Below the pieces are notes generated by a model, which searched no databases, was not told the DNA's origin, and worked only from the letters and a program-made list of their open reading frames with translations. A DNA stretch of 64,000 nt from Rapana venosa (lineage: Eukaryota > Mollusca > Gastropoda > Neogastropoda > Muricidae), in contig CM054155.1 of the NCBI GenBank assembly GCA_028751875.1, forward strand, positions 2,572,173 through 2,636,172, in the 5' to 3' direction. A program made the position numbers and the translations under genes. Of this stretch, positions 1 to 12,370 are shown piece by piece; within the stretch, counting starts at the first letter, position 1, and the number at the start of each line of letters is the position of its first letter.

Positions 1-985
1 GGTCATATTTACGAAAGTTTCACTTAAAGTCATTTTCAAAATACTTTTCACTGCAGTTTGTTGTTCTTTTCTTTGAAAGACCAGTTTCGGTCATTTGTAC
101 CAAATTTCAATAATTTTTACCATCAAAGCAAGTACTTTTGTACCAAAGGTACAAGTTGCCATGAGTCCGTTACTGTTTCGATGTTTCTGACACTGTAGAT
201 AGGTCGTGTGCATGTATGTCCTTTTCCAAAATATAGTCATGTTCTCTTGTAACCAATGCACGTTCAAACACCAAAAGTATATTTTTCCGGTTTTTTTATT
301 TTTAAAAAAATATTCAAAATGATAATTATGTTTAGTTACTGACCAACAAGACCAGCTGTCTTTCACGAAAATAATCTGTCTTTTTGACATGGATATTTCA
401 CCATATCCTGTTTATCATAGGCTTTCAGCTAATAGCGGTTTGTTCTCAGCATGTATATATATATGTATAATACAGATCACCTAGTACCTTCACATCATGG
501 TGTAGAAATTGAATTCTTCCATTGCTGTCACCCTGTGGTCACAAGTGAATAATAACCTGTCTTCATCCTTCTGTTTACAACACTTTGTGGCTACAGGGCA
601 AAGTTACTGTTGACCACGTTTTTCCTTGACGCCTATCAAACTCTGGCCACAGGTCAGACAGGGATCCCTTTCACTGTGTGTGCTGCTGTTGCTTGGTGGA
701 GAAAGCCTGCATGTTGACTTGAGATAATCGCTGTGTCACTGACTGTGTGTTGGGTCTGTCAGTATTGAAGTATTCTTACTGGAGCCTTTACGTAGGGTTT
801 GTGTTTGCACTGGTGAGGAATTTGTTTTAAGGTGAGTGTTGTAAGTTGAAAGCTAGTGTTGAGTGATTTTAAACAAAACAAGTCAGTATACATTCCAAGT
901 GATCGAACTTGGTGGTCACTCTAAATCTGACTGATTCTGCTAGTCTAAACAGAAAACTTGCAAGCAAGCAAACAAGTAGGCACTC
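1..985. other. 5' flank, no gene recognised
   Basis: This is AT-rich sequence without a convincing exon, domain or repeat array. The few open frames are short and of random composition. It may be intron or upstream intergenic sequence of the Rho-GEF gene; the sequence does not decide which. Confidence 0.5.
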
Positions 986-990
986 GGAAA

Positions 991-1002
991 ACTCTCTCTC
1001 TC

Positions 1003-1088
<86 letters not shown>

Positions 1089-1114
1089 ACTCTCTCTCTC
1101 CTCTCCTCTCTCTC
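991..1114. repeat. (CT)n microsatellite
   Basis: An almost pure CT tract with a few CC interruptions, followed after about 15 bases by a (CA)n stretch (1132-1172). It produces artefactual Ser-Leu and Arg-Glu open frames. Confidence 0.95.
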
Positions 1115-1446
1115 GTCTTACTAAATATATTACACACACACATACACACACACCACACACATACACACACACAGAATGATCTCACTATCATAGCGTTTCT
1201 CACGTGTGCCCTTGGCTGCCATGCCTGCCCAAGACAGCCCCCCAGATGCTGGTGACCCTGTTATCTGCACTGACCCGACTGTTGTGTGCTAATGATGCAC
1301 GTGCTAACAACATTGCGCCCCTGGGGAGTTAGTTACCCTGACTCGGTGTACATCGCTGCCCTGCCAGCCACGTTTCTGTGGAAACAGGGTGTTTGGGTTT
1401 GTTAACTGGTGAAAAAGAATTGTTTTGCTTTCGGGTTTTGTTTTGG

Positions 1447-1449
1447 TGT

Positions 1450-1487
<38 letters not shown>

Positions 1488-1517
1488 GTTTTTTGCGGTG
1501 TTTTTGGCAGTAGATGG

Positions 1518-1552
<35 letters not shown>

Positions 1553-1887
1553 CTTCTTTCTCTGTCTCCCCCTCCCCCCCCCCCCCCCCCCTCCCTTTCC
1601 TGGTTAGTCATTGTGCTGCTGCTGCTAACTGCTGACGTCAAAACAAAATATCCTGTTTTTGAAATTGGATACAGATGGTTGTGTTTGTGGTTCTCTGCCT
1701 TCCCTTCCTCCTCCTTCCTCCTTTTTCTGTAAACTTCCAGCCACTGCCAAAGTTGACTGCTGCTGACTGACTCCCTCTTGTCTGTCTGTCTGTTGCGCCA
1801 TCTGTCTGTCTCTACCTCTCTTTTCTGTCTCTTTTCCTCTCTCGTGTCCTGTCTCTCTCTCTCCCTCTCTCTCTCTTCTCTCTCTCG

Positions 1888-1919
<32 letters not shown>

Positions 1920-1930
1920 CTCCTCTCTCA
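1447..1930. repeat. Cluster of (GT)n, (GA)n, poly-C and (CT)n tracts
   Basis: A (GT)n run (1447-1487) is followed by (GA)n (1523-1547), a poly-C run (about 1573-1591) and CT-rich sequence (1831-1922). No coding signal is seen. Confidence 0.9.
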
Positions 1931-2621
1931 TATTGAAGTATCGCACATAAGGATATTTTCACAAACGCATATGGCACACATGTATGTCTGTAGGCACACC
2001 CACGAGCACACGTGCTGCGCATGAATGTGTATACACATATATGGGCGCGCACGGGCGCACGCAGCGCGCGCGCACCACACACACAGAGCGTAATTTGCAG
2101 ATTGATCGTTCCTCACCATTATTGTCATTATCTTCATCATGACCATCCCCATAAGCAGCAGCGGGAGCAACGTATCACTGATACAAACGGTAACCCTAGC
2201 ACCATCCATCCTAGCAGGGTGCCCTCATTTCCCAACCACAAAGAAGGAAGAAGGCATGGCTGTGCAACCGGGGGCCCAGTGCAGCCACTGGTATCATTCT
2301 GAAGAGGTAACCATCCCTCCCTGTGATAGGTGTGGAGATAACAGTCAGCGCTGAAAATAGGTGCCTGGCGACAGATGGCCACCTCCGATACTGGTGTCCA
2401 GTGGAGCCAGCCTGGAGCTTGTCGTCCAATCATCACTGGACCTGGCATACTTCATCTGATATATTGGGAGAGAGAGAGAGACTTAGATTGACATAGTGGG
2501 TGTGTATTTTGGGGGCAGGAGGGGTAAGGACAGATAGTATCAAGGTAATGTCTGTGTTGTTCTTACCTTAGTCTGTCAGCCATGGTGTGGTGTGGATAAA
2601 ATCAGTGTCCTCACTTTTTGT
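1931..2621. other. Non-repetitive stretch, no gene recognised
   Basis: Mixed-composition sequence with a short GC-rich alternating purine-pyrimidine patch near 2045-2080. Frames of up to about 100 codons occur on both strands, but they overlap each other and resemble no family I know. Confidence 0.45.
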
Positions 2622-3522
2622 ACCGCCAGTATTGCTGTACAGTCATACAGCTGTGTATGTAGTGGTCAGTGTATTGCTGTACAGTCATACAGCTATGTGT
2701 GTGTAGTGGTCAGTGTATTGCTGTACAGTCATACAGCTGTGTGTGTAGTGGTCAGTGTATTGCTGTACAGTCATACAGCTGTGTGTGTAGTGGTCAGTGT
2801 ATTACTGTACAGTCATACAGCTGTGTGTGTAGTGGGCAGTGTATTACTGTACAGTCATACAGCTATGTGTGTGTAGTGGTCAGTGTATTGCTGTACAGTC
2901 ATACAGCTGTGTGTGTAGTGGTCAGTGTATTGCTGTACAGTCATACAGCTGTGTGTGTAGTGGGCAGTGTATTGCTGTACAGTCATACAGCTGTGTGTGT
3001 AGTGGGCAGTGTATTGCTGTACAGTCATACAGCTGTGTGTGTAGTGGTCAGTGTATTACTGTACAGTCATACAGCTGTGTGTGTAGTGGTCAGTGTCTTA
3101 CTGTACAGTCATACAGCTGTGTGTGTAGTGGTCAGTGTATTGCTGTACAGTCATACAGCTGTGTATGTAGTGGTCAGTGTATTGCTGTACAGTCATACAG
3201 CTGTGTGTGTGTAGTGGTCAGTGTATTGCTGTACAGTCATACAGCTGTGTGTGTAGTGGGCAGTGTATTGCTGTACAGTCACAGCTATGTGTGTAATGGC
3301 AGTGTATTGCTGTACAGTCATACAGCTGTGTGTGCAGTGGTCAGTGTATTACTGTACAGTCATACAGCTGTGTGTGTAGTGGTCAGTGTATTGCTGTACA
3401 GTCATACAGCTATGTGTGTAATGGTCAGTGTATTGCTGTACAGTCATACAGCTAAATGTGTAATGGTCAGTGTATTACTGTACAGTCATACAGCTGTGTG
3501 TGTAGTGGTCAGTGTATCGGTA
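2622..3522. repeat. 42-bp minisatellite, about 21 copies
   Basis: The unit begins GTATTGCTGTACAGTCATAC and continues AGCTGTGTGTGTAGTGGTCAGT. Copies differ by single substitutions (G/A, T/G) and occasional GT insertions. Each copy holds the palindrome CTGTACAG and inverted arms GCTGTA...TACAGC. The unit length is divisible by three, so several frames stay open for hundreds of bases without being genes. Confidence 0.95.
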
Positions 3523-3594
3523 TCCTGATGGGCAGTGGTGGACACGAGACATGTATTTGGTCAGTATGTGTGGGGGAGGGAGGAAGGCTAGCTG

Positions 3595-3708
3595 TAGTAT
3601 CAAAGTAGGTGTACTGTTTTATCAAAGTAGGTGTACTGTTTTATCAAAGTAGGTGTACTGTTTTATATCAAAGTAGGTGTGCTGTTTTATCAAAGTAGGT
3701 GTACTGTT
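3595..3708. repeat. 22-bp tandem repeat, 5 copies
   Basis: The unit is ATCAAAGTAGGTGTACTGTTTT, repeated five times with one 2-base insertion and one substitution. Confidence 0.9.
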
Positions 3709-3768
3709 TTGCTTACCTTACCCTGTTGTTAGCCATCGTGGTGCATGGATATGATTCCCCCCCCCCCC

Positions 3769-3831
3769 CTCTCTCTCTCTCGCTCGCTCTCTCTCTTTCT
3801 CTTTCTTTCTCTCTCTCTCTCTCCTCCCTCT

Positions 3832-3875
<44 letters not shown>

Positions 3876-3894
3876 CATTCTCTCTCTCTCTTCC

Positions 3895-3969
<75 letters not shown>

Positions 3970-3970
3970 A
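3769..3970. repeat. (CT)n-rich tract
   Basis: About 200 bases of CT dinucleotides with CCT interruptions, preceded by a short poly-C run (3758-3768). Confidence 0.95.
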
Positions 3971-4516
3971 GCCTGTGTGATTTTCTCTTACAACTGCCCC
4001 TTCCGCTCTTTTTGTCTTTCTCTCTCTCCCTCCATCCCTTTCTTGTTCCTCCCTGACCATCATTGATATCTATCCCTCCTTTCCTCTCTGTCTCTCTATG
4101 GCTCTGTCTCAGTGTCTGTCTCCATCCGCTCTATCTCAGTTGCCAATGAAGAAGGCAAACAGTGAGGGGTTACGCAAACACAGTGGCGATTAGCATACAC
4201 ACACACATTCACACACACACACAGTGACACACACATACACAATCACCCACACACACACTCACACACAGCGACACACACTGCCACTCTCTCCTTCTTTCAT
4301 AGTATGCTGCCTTTTATGTATTTATTTGTTATTATTTTTTTTCCATGGAAAATTGACAGGGAATTATTTTGTGTGTTTCTGTTCTGTCTGTGTGTTTGCT
4401 TGTCAGTGCGACTGTGTGTTCTCTGGTTTCTTTTCTGGCTGACTGGTTGACTAGGAGTGGGATTCATTAAAGAGCATAAAAGTCGGCACTTTCATTGACA
4501 TGATCACAGGCCTCTC

Positions 4517-4868
4517 TAACTGTCTGTCTGTCTGTCCTGCTCTGTCTTTCTATATAGATAACTGTCTGTCCTGCTCTGTCTTTCTATATAGATAACTGTC
4601 TGTCTGTCTGTCCTGCTGTCTTTCTATATAGATAACTGTCTGTCCTGCTCTGTCTTTCTATATAGATAACTGTCTGTCTGTCTGTCCTGCTCTGTCTTTC
4701 TATATAGATAACTGTCTGTCCTGCTCTGTCTTTCTATATAGATAACTGTCTGTCTGTCTGTCCTGCTCTGTCTTTCTATATAGATAACTGTCTGTCTGTC
4801 TGTCCTGCTCTGTCTTTCTATATAGATAACTGTCTGTCTGTCTGTCCTGCTCTGTCTTTCTATATAGA
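4517..4868. repeat. 34/42-bp tandem array, about 9 copies
   Basis: The unit is AACTGTCTGT plus CCTGCTCTGTCTTTCTATATAGAT. The number of CTGT steps varies, giving alternating units of 34 and 42 bases. The regular mixture suggests expansion both of whole units and of the internal CTGT motif. Confidence 0.9.
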
Positions 4869-4983
4869 TGTCCTTCTCCCCATCTCTCCCTTAACCCTAG
4901 CGATCCGTTTTGTTGGTGTTTGTTGGTGTGCACAAGGGTGACAACGTGATGCCACGTTCGTTCTTTTCTTGTCGTGTCTAATA

Positions 4984-5756
4984 AGTGTTTGTTTTTGTTG
5001 TGTTGAACATTATTATGATGTGGATGTTGCTGTTTCAAAAAAAGCATGTCTCTGGTGTGCCAGTGCTTGTTTTTGTTGTGTGCAACATTATTATTGTGTG
5101 ACTGTTGCTGTTTCATGAAAAGGTGTGTCTGGTGTGTCAGTGCTTGTTTTTGTTGTGTGCAACATTATTATTGTGTGGATGTTGTTGTTTCAAAAAAGCG
5201 TGTGTCTGGTGTGTCAGTGCTTGTTTTTGTTGTGTGCAACATTATTATTGTGTGGATGTTGCTGTTTAAAAAAAGCGTGTGTCTGGTGTGGCAGTGCTTG
5301 TTTTTGTTGTTGAACATTATTATTGTGTGGCTGTTGTTGTTTCATGAAAAGGTGTGTCTGGTGTGGCAGTGCTTGTTTTTGTTGTGTGCAACATTATTAT
5401 TGTGTGGCTGTTGTTGTTTCAAAAAAACGTGTGTCTGGTGTGGCAGTGCTTGTTTTTGTTGTGTGCAACATTATTATTGTGTGGCTGTTGTTGTTTCAAA
5501 AAAAGCGTGTGTCTGGTGTGGCAGTGCTTGTTTTTGTTGTGTGCAACATTATTATTGTGTGGCTGTTGTTGTTTCAAAAAAAGCGTGTGTCTGGTGTGGC
5601 AGTGCTTGTTTTTGTTGTGTGCAACATTATTATTGTGTGGCTGTTGTTGTTTCAAAAAAGCGTGTGTCTGGTGTGGCAGTGCTTGTTTTTGTTGTGTGCA
5701 ACATTATTATTGTGTGGCTGTTGTTGTTTCAAAAAAGCGTGTGTCTGGTGTGTCCT
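4984..5756. repeat. 77/78-bp minisatellite abutting an exon, about 10 copies
   Basis: The unit contains CAGTGCTTGTTTTTGTTGTG, CAACATTATTATTGTGTGG and TGTTGTTTCAAAAAA. Length varies with the A-run and small changes (GTCAG/GGCAG, GGATG/GGCTG). The last copy runs to GTGTCTGGTGTG, and the exon acceptor TCCTCAG follows within a few bases. The array therefore supplies the upstream splice context of the first recognised exon of the Rho-GEF gene. Confidence 0.93.
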
Positions 5757-5759
5757 CAG

Positions 5760-7521
5760 CTCTTGGCCGGGATATCGGAACAGGAGGAGCAAGGATGTTC
5801 CCCCCAGGAGGACTCTCACCACCCCCCTCTCCCTCCCGCCACCCCCACCACCCCGGTGCCCCACGTGTCGCGCAGCCTTCAGGCCACGCCGGAGAAACAC
5901 CGTGACGCCTCGCGTGAGCGTGACGCCACCCCGACACACCCGCGCCGCCGACGGACCACCCGCCGGAGTCTCAGCCTCCCTACGGGGTCTCTGTCCTACG
6001 GTGACGTCAAGATCTCCTACCGGGACGGCCACTTCGTCACCGAGCCTATCGACGGTAGGCGGGGAGAGGGGAGGGGCGGGCAGGGAGGGGGGTGAAGTAC
6101 ACCCGCACGCGGAGCGAGTCCACGGCGGCGGTGCTGAGCGGCAGTCTGATGAACATCGGCTCCAAGGAGGAGATGCGCGAAGAGATCTTGTCCCTGCTGG
6201 AGCGAGGCCTCTCCACGAGACGACATCACCTTGCTCTTCAGCCGGTACCTGGACCAGAACTCCAACCACCTGGCGACGCCCCCTCCTCCACCTCCCAGTC
6301 CACCCAGTCCCTCACCGCCCCCACCCTCTACCACACCCACTCCCTCCCCCGCCGACGTCCCCGTCGCGACCCCCGGCCGGGCAGCGTGGAAGAGGGGAAC
6401 CTTCTGGAACGCTTCAGCCAGTCAGAGCAGAACCTGGTGTGCGGCAGCGGCAGCAGCAGCGAGGCGGACATGAGGAGAACAGACAGCTTCTACCAAGCCA
6501 TGACCTCCTCCGTCGTGCCCAGGAGAGTGGGTGAGCACAGCGCGGAGGGAACTCCGCCCACGCCCACAGCTCGGAGGACTCCAGAAGTCAGCAGCACCAG
6601 CGTCCTGGCTTCTTCCAGAGAATGCTTCAGAAGCGGAAATCTGTCCACGAGAAACCCAGTGCTAACGGCAGGGCTCCCAGAGAGGAGCCGCCGTCTTCCT
6701 CCTCCTCCTCCTCCTCCTCGGCGTCCCGTAAAGAGAACAACAAGGAGTCCACGCGGAAAGTGTCCATCAAGGGCATCTTCAGGAGGAAGAACTCGACGTC
6801 CAGTTTGGAGGCGAAGAAGGAGAGTGAGGGGCCCAGCAGTCCCCCCATCGCCACCTTCACCCAGGATGACGACATCGGTGCCGTCACCTCTCTGCCTGAC
6901 TCCCCCTCCAGCAGGAGGACCAGGTCCAGGTCCAGGTCCAGGACAGACCCTCCAGACAGCGTGGCCCCGTGTCCTCACGGCGACTCGGTGGACGCTTGTT
7001 TAGTGTTGAGGCGTGAACGCATGCCTCTCCCGGGTGAGGGAAACCGCGTGTCGGAACGCTTCTCTGGGGAGTACAGCTACTGCGACTTCGACCAAGCTTC
7101 TGAGAGCAGGAGTTCCCAGGACACCCTTACTCCTCGCTCCACCTCCCCCTCCACCACGGCGTCGACCTTGACCCTGGAAGGGGGCTCGTCCAACCGGAGT
7201 TCTTTGGCAGGAGACTTTGAGGCCTTGAGCAGGACTTTAGGCAGTGGTGACCTCAGTGCCTTGGAAGACAGCATGGAAGTGGACTCCACCCTCCTGGCCA
7301 GCCCTGGATCTTTGGACAGGACCAGGGTGTCTTTGGAGAGGACTCCGGTGAATTCAGGACAGTCGGCAGCAGTGCGGTCAGGTCGGACGTCTTCCTCAGA
7401 CCTGGTGAGGCAGGAGGTGGACAAGCTGGGAACCATCGTTCAGGGGGAGATCACCTCCAGCAACAGCAACGACAGCGGCATCCAGCATGACGTCATTGTG
7501 GGCAGCAGAGAATCGCTGAAG
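5760..7521 (+). CDS. SPATA13/ARHGEF4-like: Long N-terminal low-complexity exon of the Rho-GEF gene, with frame breaks
   Basis: The acceptor is TCCTCAG|CTC and the donor GAAG|GTGAGT after a codon-complete end. Coding-like sequence runs through in pieces: frame of 5760 to about 6054 (ending HFVTEPIDG), frame of 6098 to about 6210 (SGSLMNIGSKEEMREEI), frame of 6213 to about 6380 (DDITLLFSRYLDQNSNHL, then Pro-rich), back to the second frame to about 6565 (LLERFSQSEQNLVCG), and the third frame to 7521 (FFQRMLQKRKSVHEK to SNSNDSGIQHDVIVGSRESLK). Each piece resembles real protein and the switches are abrupt, so these look like single-base indels in a GC-rich region rather than introns. The product is Ser/Pro/Arg-rich and probably disordered, with SRSRSR and Ser-run segments. 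No start codon is assigned; upstream exons are likely. Confidence 0.75.
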
Positions 7522-8707
7522 GTGAGTGACCCAGGACAGTGCAGTGCATGTGATATAAACCTGGACCCTGTACCAAAGTGGATAAGGCAGAGGACTTTTA
7601 CTCTATCTTTTTATTGTAGTAATAGTTCTGAAGTCATGGGTCACGGGTTCAAATTTGTGTGGCAATGAAGGATTAGGTAAGGGGGAAGTTATGGTTTCCC
7701 AGATCAGCTGTGGTTTCATCCCTTTGTGTATGTATACATGCACGCAGCAGATCAACTTTGCACGTTAGACATGCCAACGTTCATGTCAGCGGCCTAAGAG
7801 TTGCTGAAGTGAAAACGTAGATACCCAGCATGCACGGGAGGCTTGACCAGCGCAGTGGATTATGCAGTAGATCCTGTATGTGATGAGTGCATTTCCTGGC
7901 AGAGTCATGTACTGTGTATCCAGTGATCCGCAGACTGGCTCTTTTGGAAAACAAACTGAAGGAAAGAAGTTTGATGGAAGTTTAGGAGATTTAGATTTTT
8001 TTGGCTTGGTGTTCGTTTCAGCCCTTAGATATGCATACATCCACAATGCAAGTGATGTTTCAAAGTGTAGGACTTTGCGTTTGCAAGCCTAATGCGTGCT
8101 TTTTTTTTTTTAATGAGTCTTTGATGAGAATGCTTGAGCATCAATGGCTTATATGGCAAAATGGACGCGAGTACCGATCAAGAAAGAATTTAAAAGCAAA
8201 CAAGTAAACAAACAAACAAAACAATACGAGTCAACAAATACAGCCAGCCAATATATTAACTCTTGCATATTGATTAAGATTATAAAGCATTCATAACAAA
8301 TCTTATTGCGTCCAAGCTGATTAAAAATGAGAACAGAATGGATGTCGTGGCTGACAGTAAGATTGCTTGTTTTTTTTTTAAAAAGAAAGAAAAAACAAAG
8401 TATTGAGTAAAACTCTGCTCAAGCAGAGAGTACTGGTCATAATTACTTCATAATTACGAGGATCGATCAGTAACTGCACATAAGTTTTACATCCAGTCTA
8501 ATTGCCAAATAAGTAATACACTGTCATTGTTCTTACTGTAATTTATAAAAACCAACAGATTATTGATGTGTGGCATATTGGTAACAACAAACGGTTGCAA
8601 ATAAGCTGGTGAGAGGAGATTTCAAATTCATCTTGTCATTATTATTTAGGAGTCAGAATTGTTTTGTCAGCACTGCACTAAAATGCACATACGCACGCGC
8701 ATTCATT

Positions 8708-8713
8708 CACACA

Positions 8714-8785
<72 letters not shown>

Positions 8786-8902
8786 TCTCTCTCTCTTAAA
8801 TGTCTGAAGAGGAAGGATGTTGTAGCCCCATGGTATGATGAAGTGGAGATGACAGATGGGGGGTTCACGTGAATTCATCATCTCACTCCTCCACTCACTC
8901 TC

Positions 8903-8983
<81 letters not shown>

Positions 8984-9025
8984 TCTCTCTCTCCCTCTCT
9001 CTCCTCTCTCCTCCTCTCTCTCTCC

Positions 9026-9076
<51 letters not shown>

Positions 9077-9111
9077 CTCTCTCTCTCCCCCTCTCTCTCT
9101 CTCTCTCTCTC
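8708..9111. repeat. (CA)n and long (CT)n tracts
   Basis: A (CA)n tract covers 8708-8783. A CT tract of about 200 bases with CCT interruptions covers 8906-9111. Both are intronic. Confidence 0.95.
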
Positions 9112-9327
9112 TGTGCCGTCCTCATAGTCATCAGTTATCGCTTGTCGTCTGGCAGTGTCTTTTATCATTGGAAACGGGGTTGCATGCACGTACGTGTGCA
9201 TGTACACGAACGTTTGCATTCTCACAAACACACTATGTTCAATGCTACCACAGAGAAGTGCTGTGTTTGACCTGCCCTCATCCCTTTCCTCTTGACACAA
9301 TAGGTGCAGGCTAGTTAGGTATGCGTG

Positions 9328-9517
9328 CGTGTGTGTGTGTGTGTGTGTGTGCGTGCACATGTATGTGTGCGTGCGTGTGTGTGTGTGTGTGCGTGCACAT
9401 GTATGTGTGCGTGCGTGTGTGTGTGTGTGTGTGTGAGTGAGTTTGTCAAGTCAAAAACACTTTAATCATCCCATGAAGGGCAATTACAATAGATAGATAT
9501 ACTAGAGGAGAGAGAAT

Positions 9518-9586
<69 letters not shown>
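9328..9586. repeat. (GT)n and (GA)n tracts
   Basis: A GT tract at 9328-9436 includes a nearly exact internal repeat of GTGCGTGCACATGTATGTGT. A GA tract lies at 9521-9586. They flank the retroelement tail. Confidence 0.92.
9443..9500 (-). mobile_element. Retroelement 3' end with TTGAC tail
   Basis: Read on the minus strand, it contains GCCCTTCATGGGATGATTA and AAAGTGTTTTTGACTTGAC. This matches the element at 28484-28692 (GCCCTTCGTGGGATGCGTA then AAAGTGTTTTTGACTTGAC) and shows that sequence to be an interspersed repeat. A (GA)n tract begins about 20 bases away. Confidence 0.75.
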
Positions 9587-9587
<1 letters not shown>

Positions 9588-10130
9588 GTGCTTGCAGGTC
9601 AGATCGGTAGTACGTACCTTTCGAAAGATGAGATCACATTGCTGCTTAAATTAATATAGGAGCTTGTTATGTCGTTCCTCTAGATGGCTTTTTATTATCA
9701 CTCAACACACTCGCGCGCGCGCGTACACATACACACAAAGTCACAAAACAGATGGACACACAGACAGATTGACAGACTTTGCCCCACGCGCACACACAAC
9801 ACAGTAATTCCATTTTCCAAAGTTTCAAGACAACCCTTTTTTTCAGTTTGATTCTACATTTGAATAGAAACAGCCTATTTGCACTACATCCTGTATAGTC
9901 CTTATATCTTATGAAGCTCTGTATTTTACCAAATAGTCCTGCATATCCTGATCAAACGGAACAAAAGGATTTTCTCAAAACGTGGAAAATGGAGTTACTG
10001 TGTTTTACCATGTCGGCGGAAATAAAATAAAATCATAACACAAATTGACTTTGCTGACAGAAGCGAGTCAAGCCCTCACTTCGTAATGTCATGTATGCCT
10101 AATATAATGCAATATCTGCTTTGTGGACAG

Positions 10131-10329
10131 CAGATTCCCCCAGACATTGCCAGCCAACTGACCAGCGGTGTCAAGTTGCGAAACTCCCCCTCGCCCAAAC
10201 AGGAACGGCCCAAATCCGATTTTACCGTGCGCTGGGCTGACCTCTTGGAACAGGTCAAGCAGGCTGACGTCATCTATCGGCGGGATGGCGCCAAGCTGCG
10301 GCGACGACCGCGTCCCAAATCCGATCTGG
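10131..10329 (+). CDS. SPATA13/ARHGEF4-like: Rho-GEF exon (PxxP/WADLLEQVKQ segment)
   Basis: The acceptor is TTGTGGACAG|CAG and the donor TCTGG|GTAAG. It starts in phase 0, matching the end of the 5760-7521 exon, and leaves one base (phase 1). The 66 codons encode QIPPDIASQLTSGVKLRN, a KQERPKSDFTVRWADLLEQV segment and a basic end (KLRRRPRPKSDLG). The repeated RPKSD motif and the amphipathic WADLLEQVKQADVIYRR suggest a short interaction helix between disordered stretches. No named domain is recognised. Confidence 0.85.
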
Positions 10330-11328
10330 GTAAGTGGAGGGGATAGGGAGGGGAGGGATTGTTGGATGATTACTGATTGAACTGGATTGATGCTGAGTGC
10401 AGAACTGCACCTTACAACCCTTTTTAGGGGATAGATACTATAGAGAGATCTTATTCCAGTCGGTTTGTTGAGTGAGTTATTGAGTAGTCAGTAGTTTTAT
10501 CCTTCCTTTCTTTTATTCGCTCATATGTTCCTTTTTTTTCCCATTTCTTTATTCACTAATGTAGTTGGTCGAGGGTTTGTTTATCGGTTGAAGAGTTTGC
10601 TCTGTCATTGATTAAGGTCTGATTCATTTATCTCTTGATTGGCTTCATCATTCCAGTTTGCTGAGTCTGTTTCAGTCACTACACCCCAATTGGAGTGGGG
10701 ACTAGTTAGCTATCTGTCGATTTAGCTGTAGATGCAATAAACTGTTGGGGTCAAACCTGCAGTGCAGGTTACTTAAATGTACTGATTTTACTGTCAAAAT
10801 TTGTTTGTTTCCTGGGTATTGTCTTCGACGTTTTATTATTTTTGTATAAAATCAGTTTTCTACTTTTCACTTGATTCACATGTCTTTTCTGTGTTTTGTC
10901 TTTTATATTGTTGTCTTTTTATGGTATTTTTTCATTCAGTGTGCAGTATATTTGGTGAATATTTAGTATATATCGTTCCATTGTGGCTCACCGTTATATA
11001 TAGTAGTTTTATCATATGAGTGACATCGTTTTCTATTTTTGTAGTATTTTCTAGTGTTTTGTGTTTTGCTTTTCCTGTGTGATATTTTTCAACGACTTGT
11101 TTATTGTAGAAAGTCGTGTAGAAGTTTTGCAGTGCGGTCACCATCTTAGTTCTTTTTGTTTTCACATTTTGGATATAATGTGAGATGTTTTTCTCTTCTC
11201 TTTCTTTTCAGATACTGTTTTTATATTTTGAATTGTTATAGTCATGTGTGTGTAATATAAACTTTCATGTATTAAGTGTGCATGCAAAAGTACACACACA
11301 CATACGCATGCAAGCACGCACGCACGCA

Positions 11329-11366
<38 letters not shown>

Positions 11367-12370
11367 ACTGTATTTTCAAAAAAGCTTACATCACAGGTTG
11401 GGTTTTTTGTCGTCAAATGTTTATTTACCGCTCCACTCAGCGAGTATAACTATTCTTCAGCTGTATCTTGTCATCCTGCTGTGGCAAGACTCTGGCTGAG
11501 TGGTGTAAAAGCACTGTATACATCTGGTGGTACCGATAATAAAGTAGTGCTGGTTGTAATGGTCACAGCTTCTGCCATGATAAGGCACAGGTCATTTGCA
11601 GTCTGACTGACTGAGCGGTCTTGGTACTGGTTCTGTGAAAACTCCATTTCTGAATCTGCTAGCTTATCAGGTAGAAGATATATAGGGTTACTTGGACATC
11701 TAAATGGTTTTTTGTCCAGTGTTAACACTGCACAGACCTGCTCTCAGGTGGAGAGCACGTGTGTTGTCGCCATCCGCCCCTAACATAGAAAAGAGAGATA
11801 GAGAAGTATATGCAGTGCTGTAATGACACGCTTTTCTTCATTTGAACTGTCACTGCTTTTGATTCAGGCATATACGCTAATGATAATTATTTTTCATAAT
11901 AGCAATTGAGGAAGATAGTTTTTTGGACGCTCTTGGTCTGTCGTTGTGTGTGTTTGGGTTGGGGTTTTTTGTTTTTTTTTGGGGGGTGCAATAAGTCTTC
12001 CAGAATTTGAGTTTGTAAATCCTAGCTTTATGCATACAGAGAGGCATAAAAGACCTGGCGAAACGTTTTATTGACTAGTAAGCAGCGCGATGTTAAAAGC
12101 CAGGTCACAAAATTAGACAGTTACTGAGAGGTGTGGGTCTGTGGGGTTGCATTGCTGGCAAGTACCACCAGACGTAACGCTTCCAGGAGTGTTTTACCTG
12201 TAGAAAGAACTGCTGGACATAGTACAGCCTGTGATTGGGCCTAACGTGACGCTGTTGAGAAGTTTGAACCAGTGAGTGACAGTGAGACAGGGCAAGAAAG
12301 CCGAAACCTTGGCCAATGATAGCGCGTGTTACTTTAGAGATGAACCAATGTGAGTGTGTCTTCCTTTCAG
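10330..12370 (+). other. Intron of the Rho-GEF gene
   Basis: Phase 1. Mostly T-rich unique sequence with a (CA)n tract at 11292-11362. No exon or mobile element is recognised. Confidence 0.75.

Larger units (their letters stand above)
7522..10130 (+). other. Intron of the Rho-GEF gene
   Basis: Phase 0 on both sides. It holds AT-rich unique sequence, a (CA)n tract (8708-8783), (CT)n (8906-9111), (GT)n (9328-9436), the 3' end of a TTGAC-tailed retroelement on the minus strand (about 9443-9500) and (GA)n (9521-9586). No exon is recognised inside. Confidence 0.8.

Noticed and set aside
2622..3522. CRISPR array
   Set aside because: Units are contiguous with no unique spacers, and the genome is eukaryotic. 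The same reasoning excludes the arrays at 25479, 26279 and 4984.
2669..3528. Long frames rich in Cys, Val and Ser
   Set aside because: They follow the 42-bp tandem repeat, whose length is divisible by three; all frames without a stop in the unit stay open.
5046..5756. Cys/hydrophobic open frame joined to the first exon
   Set aside because: The sequence is the 77-bp minisatellite; it is open in more than one frame and the splice acceptor at 5759 lies at its end. Kept only as a finding.
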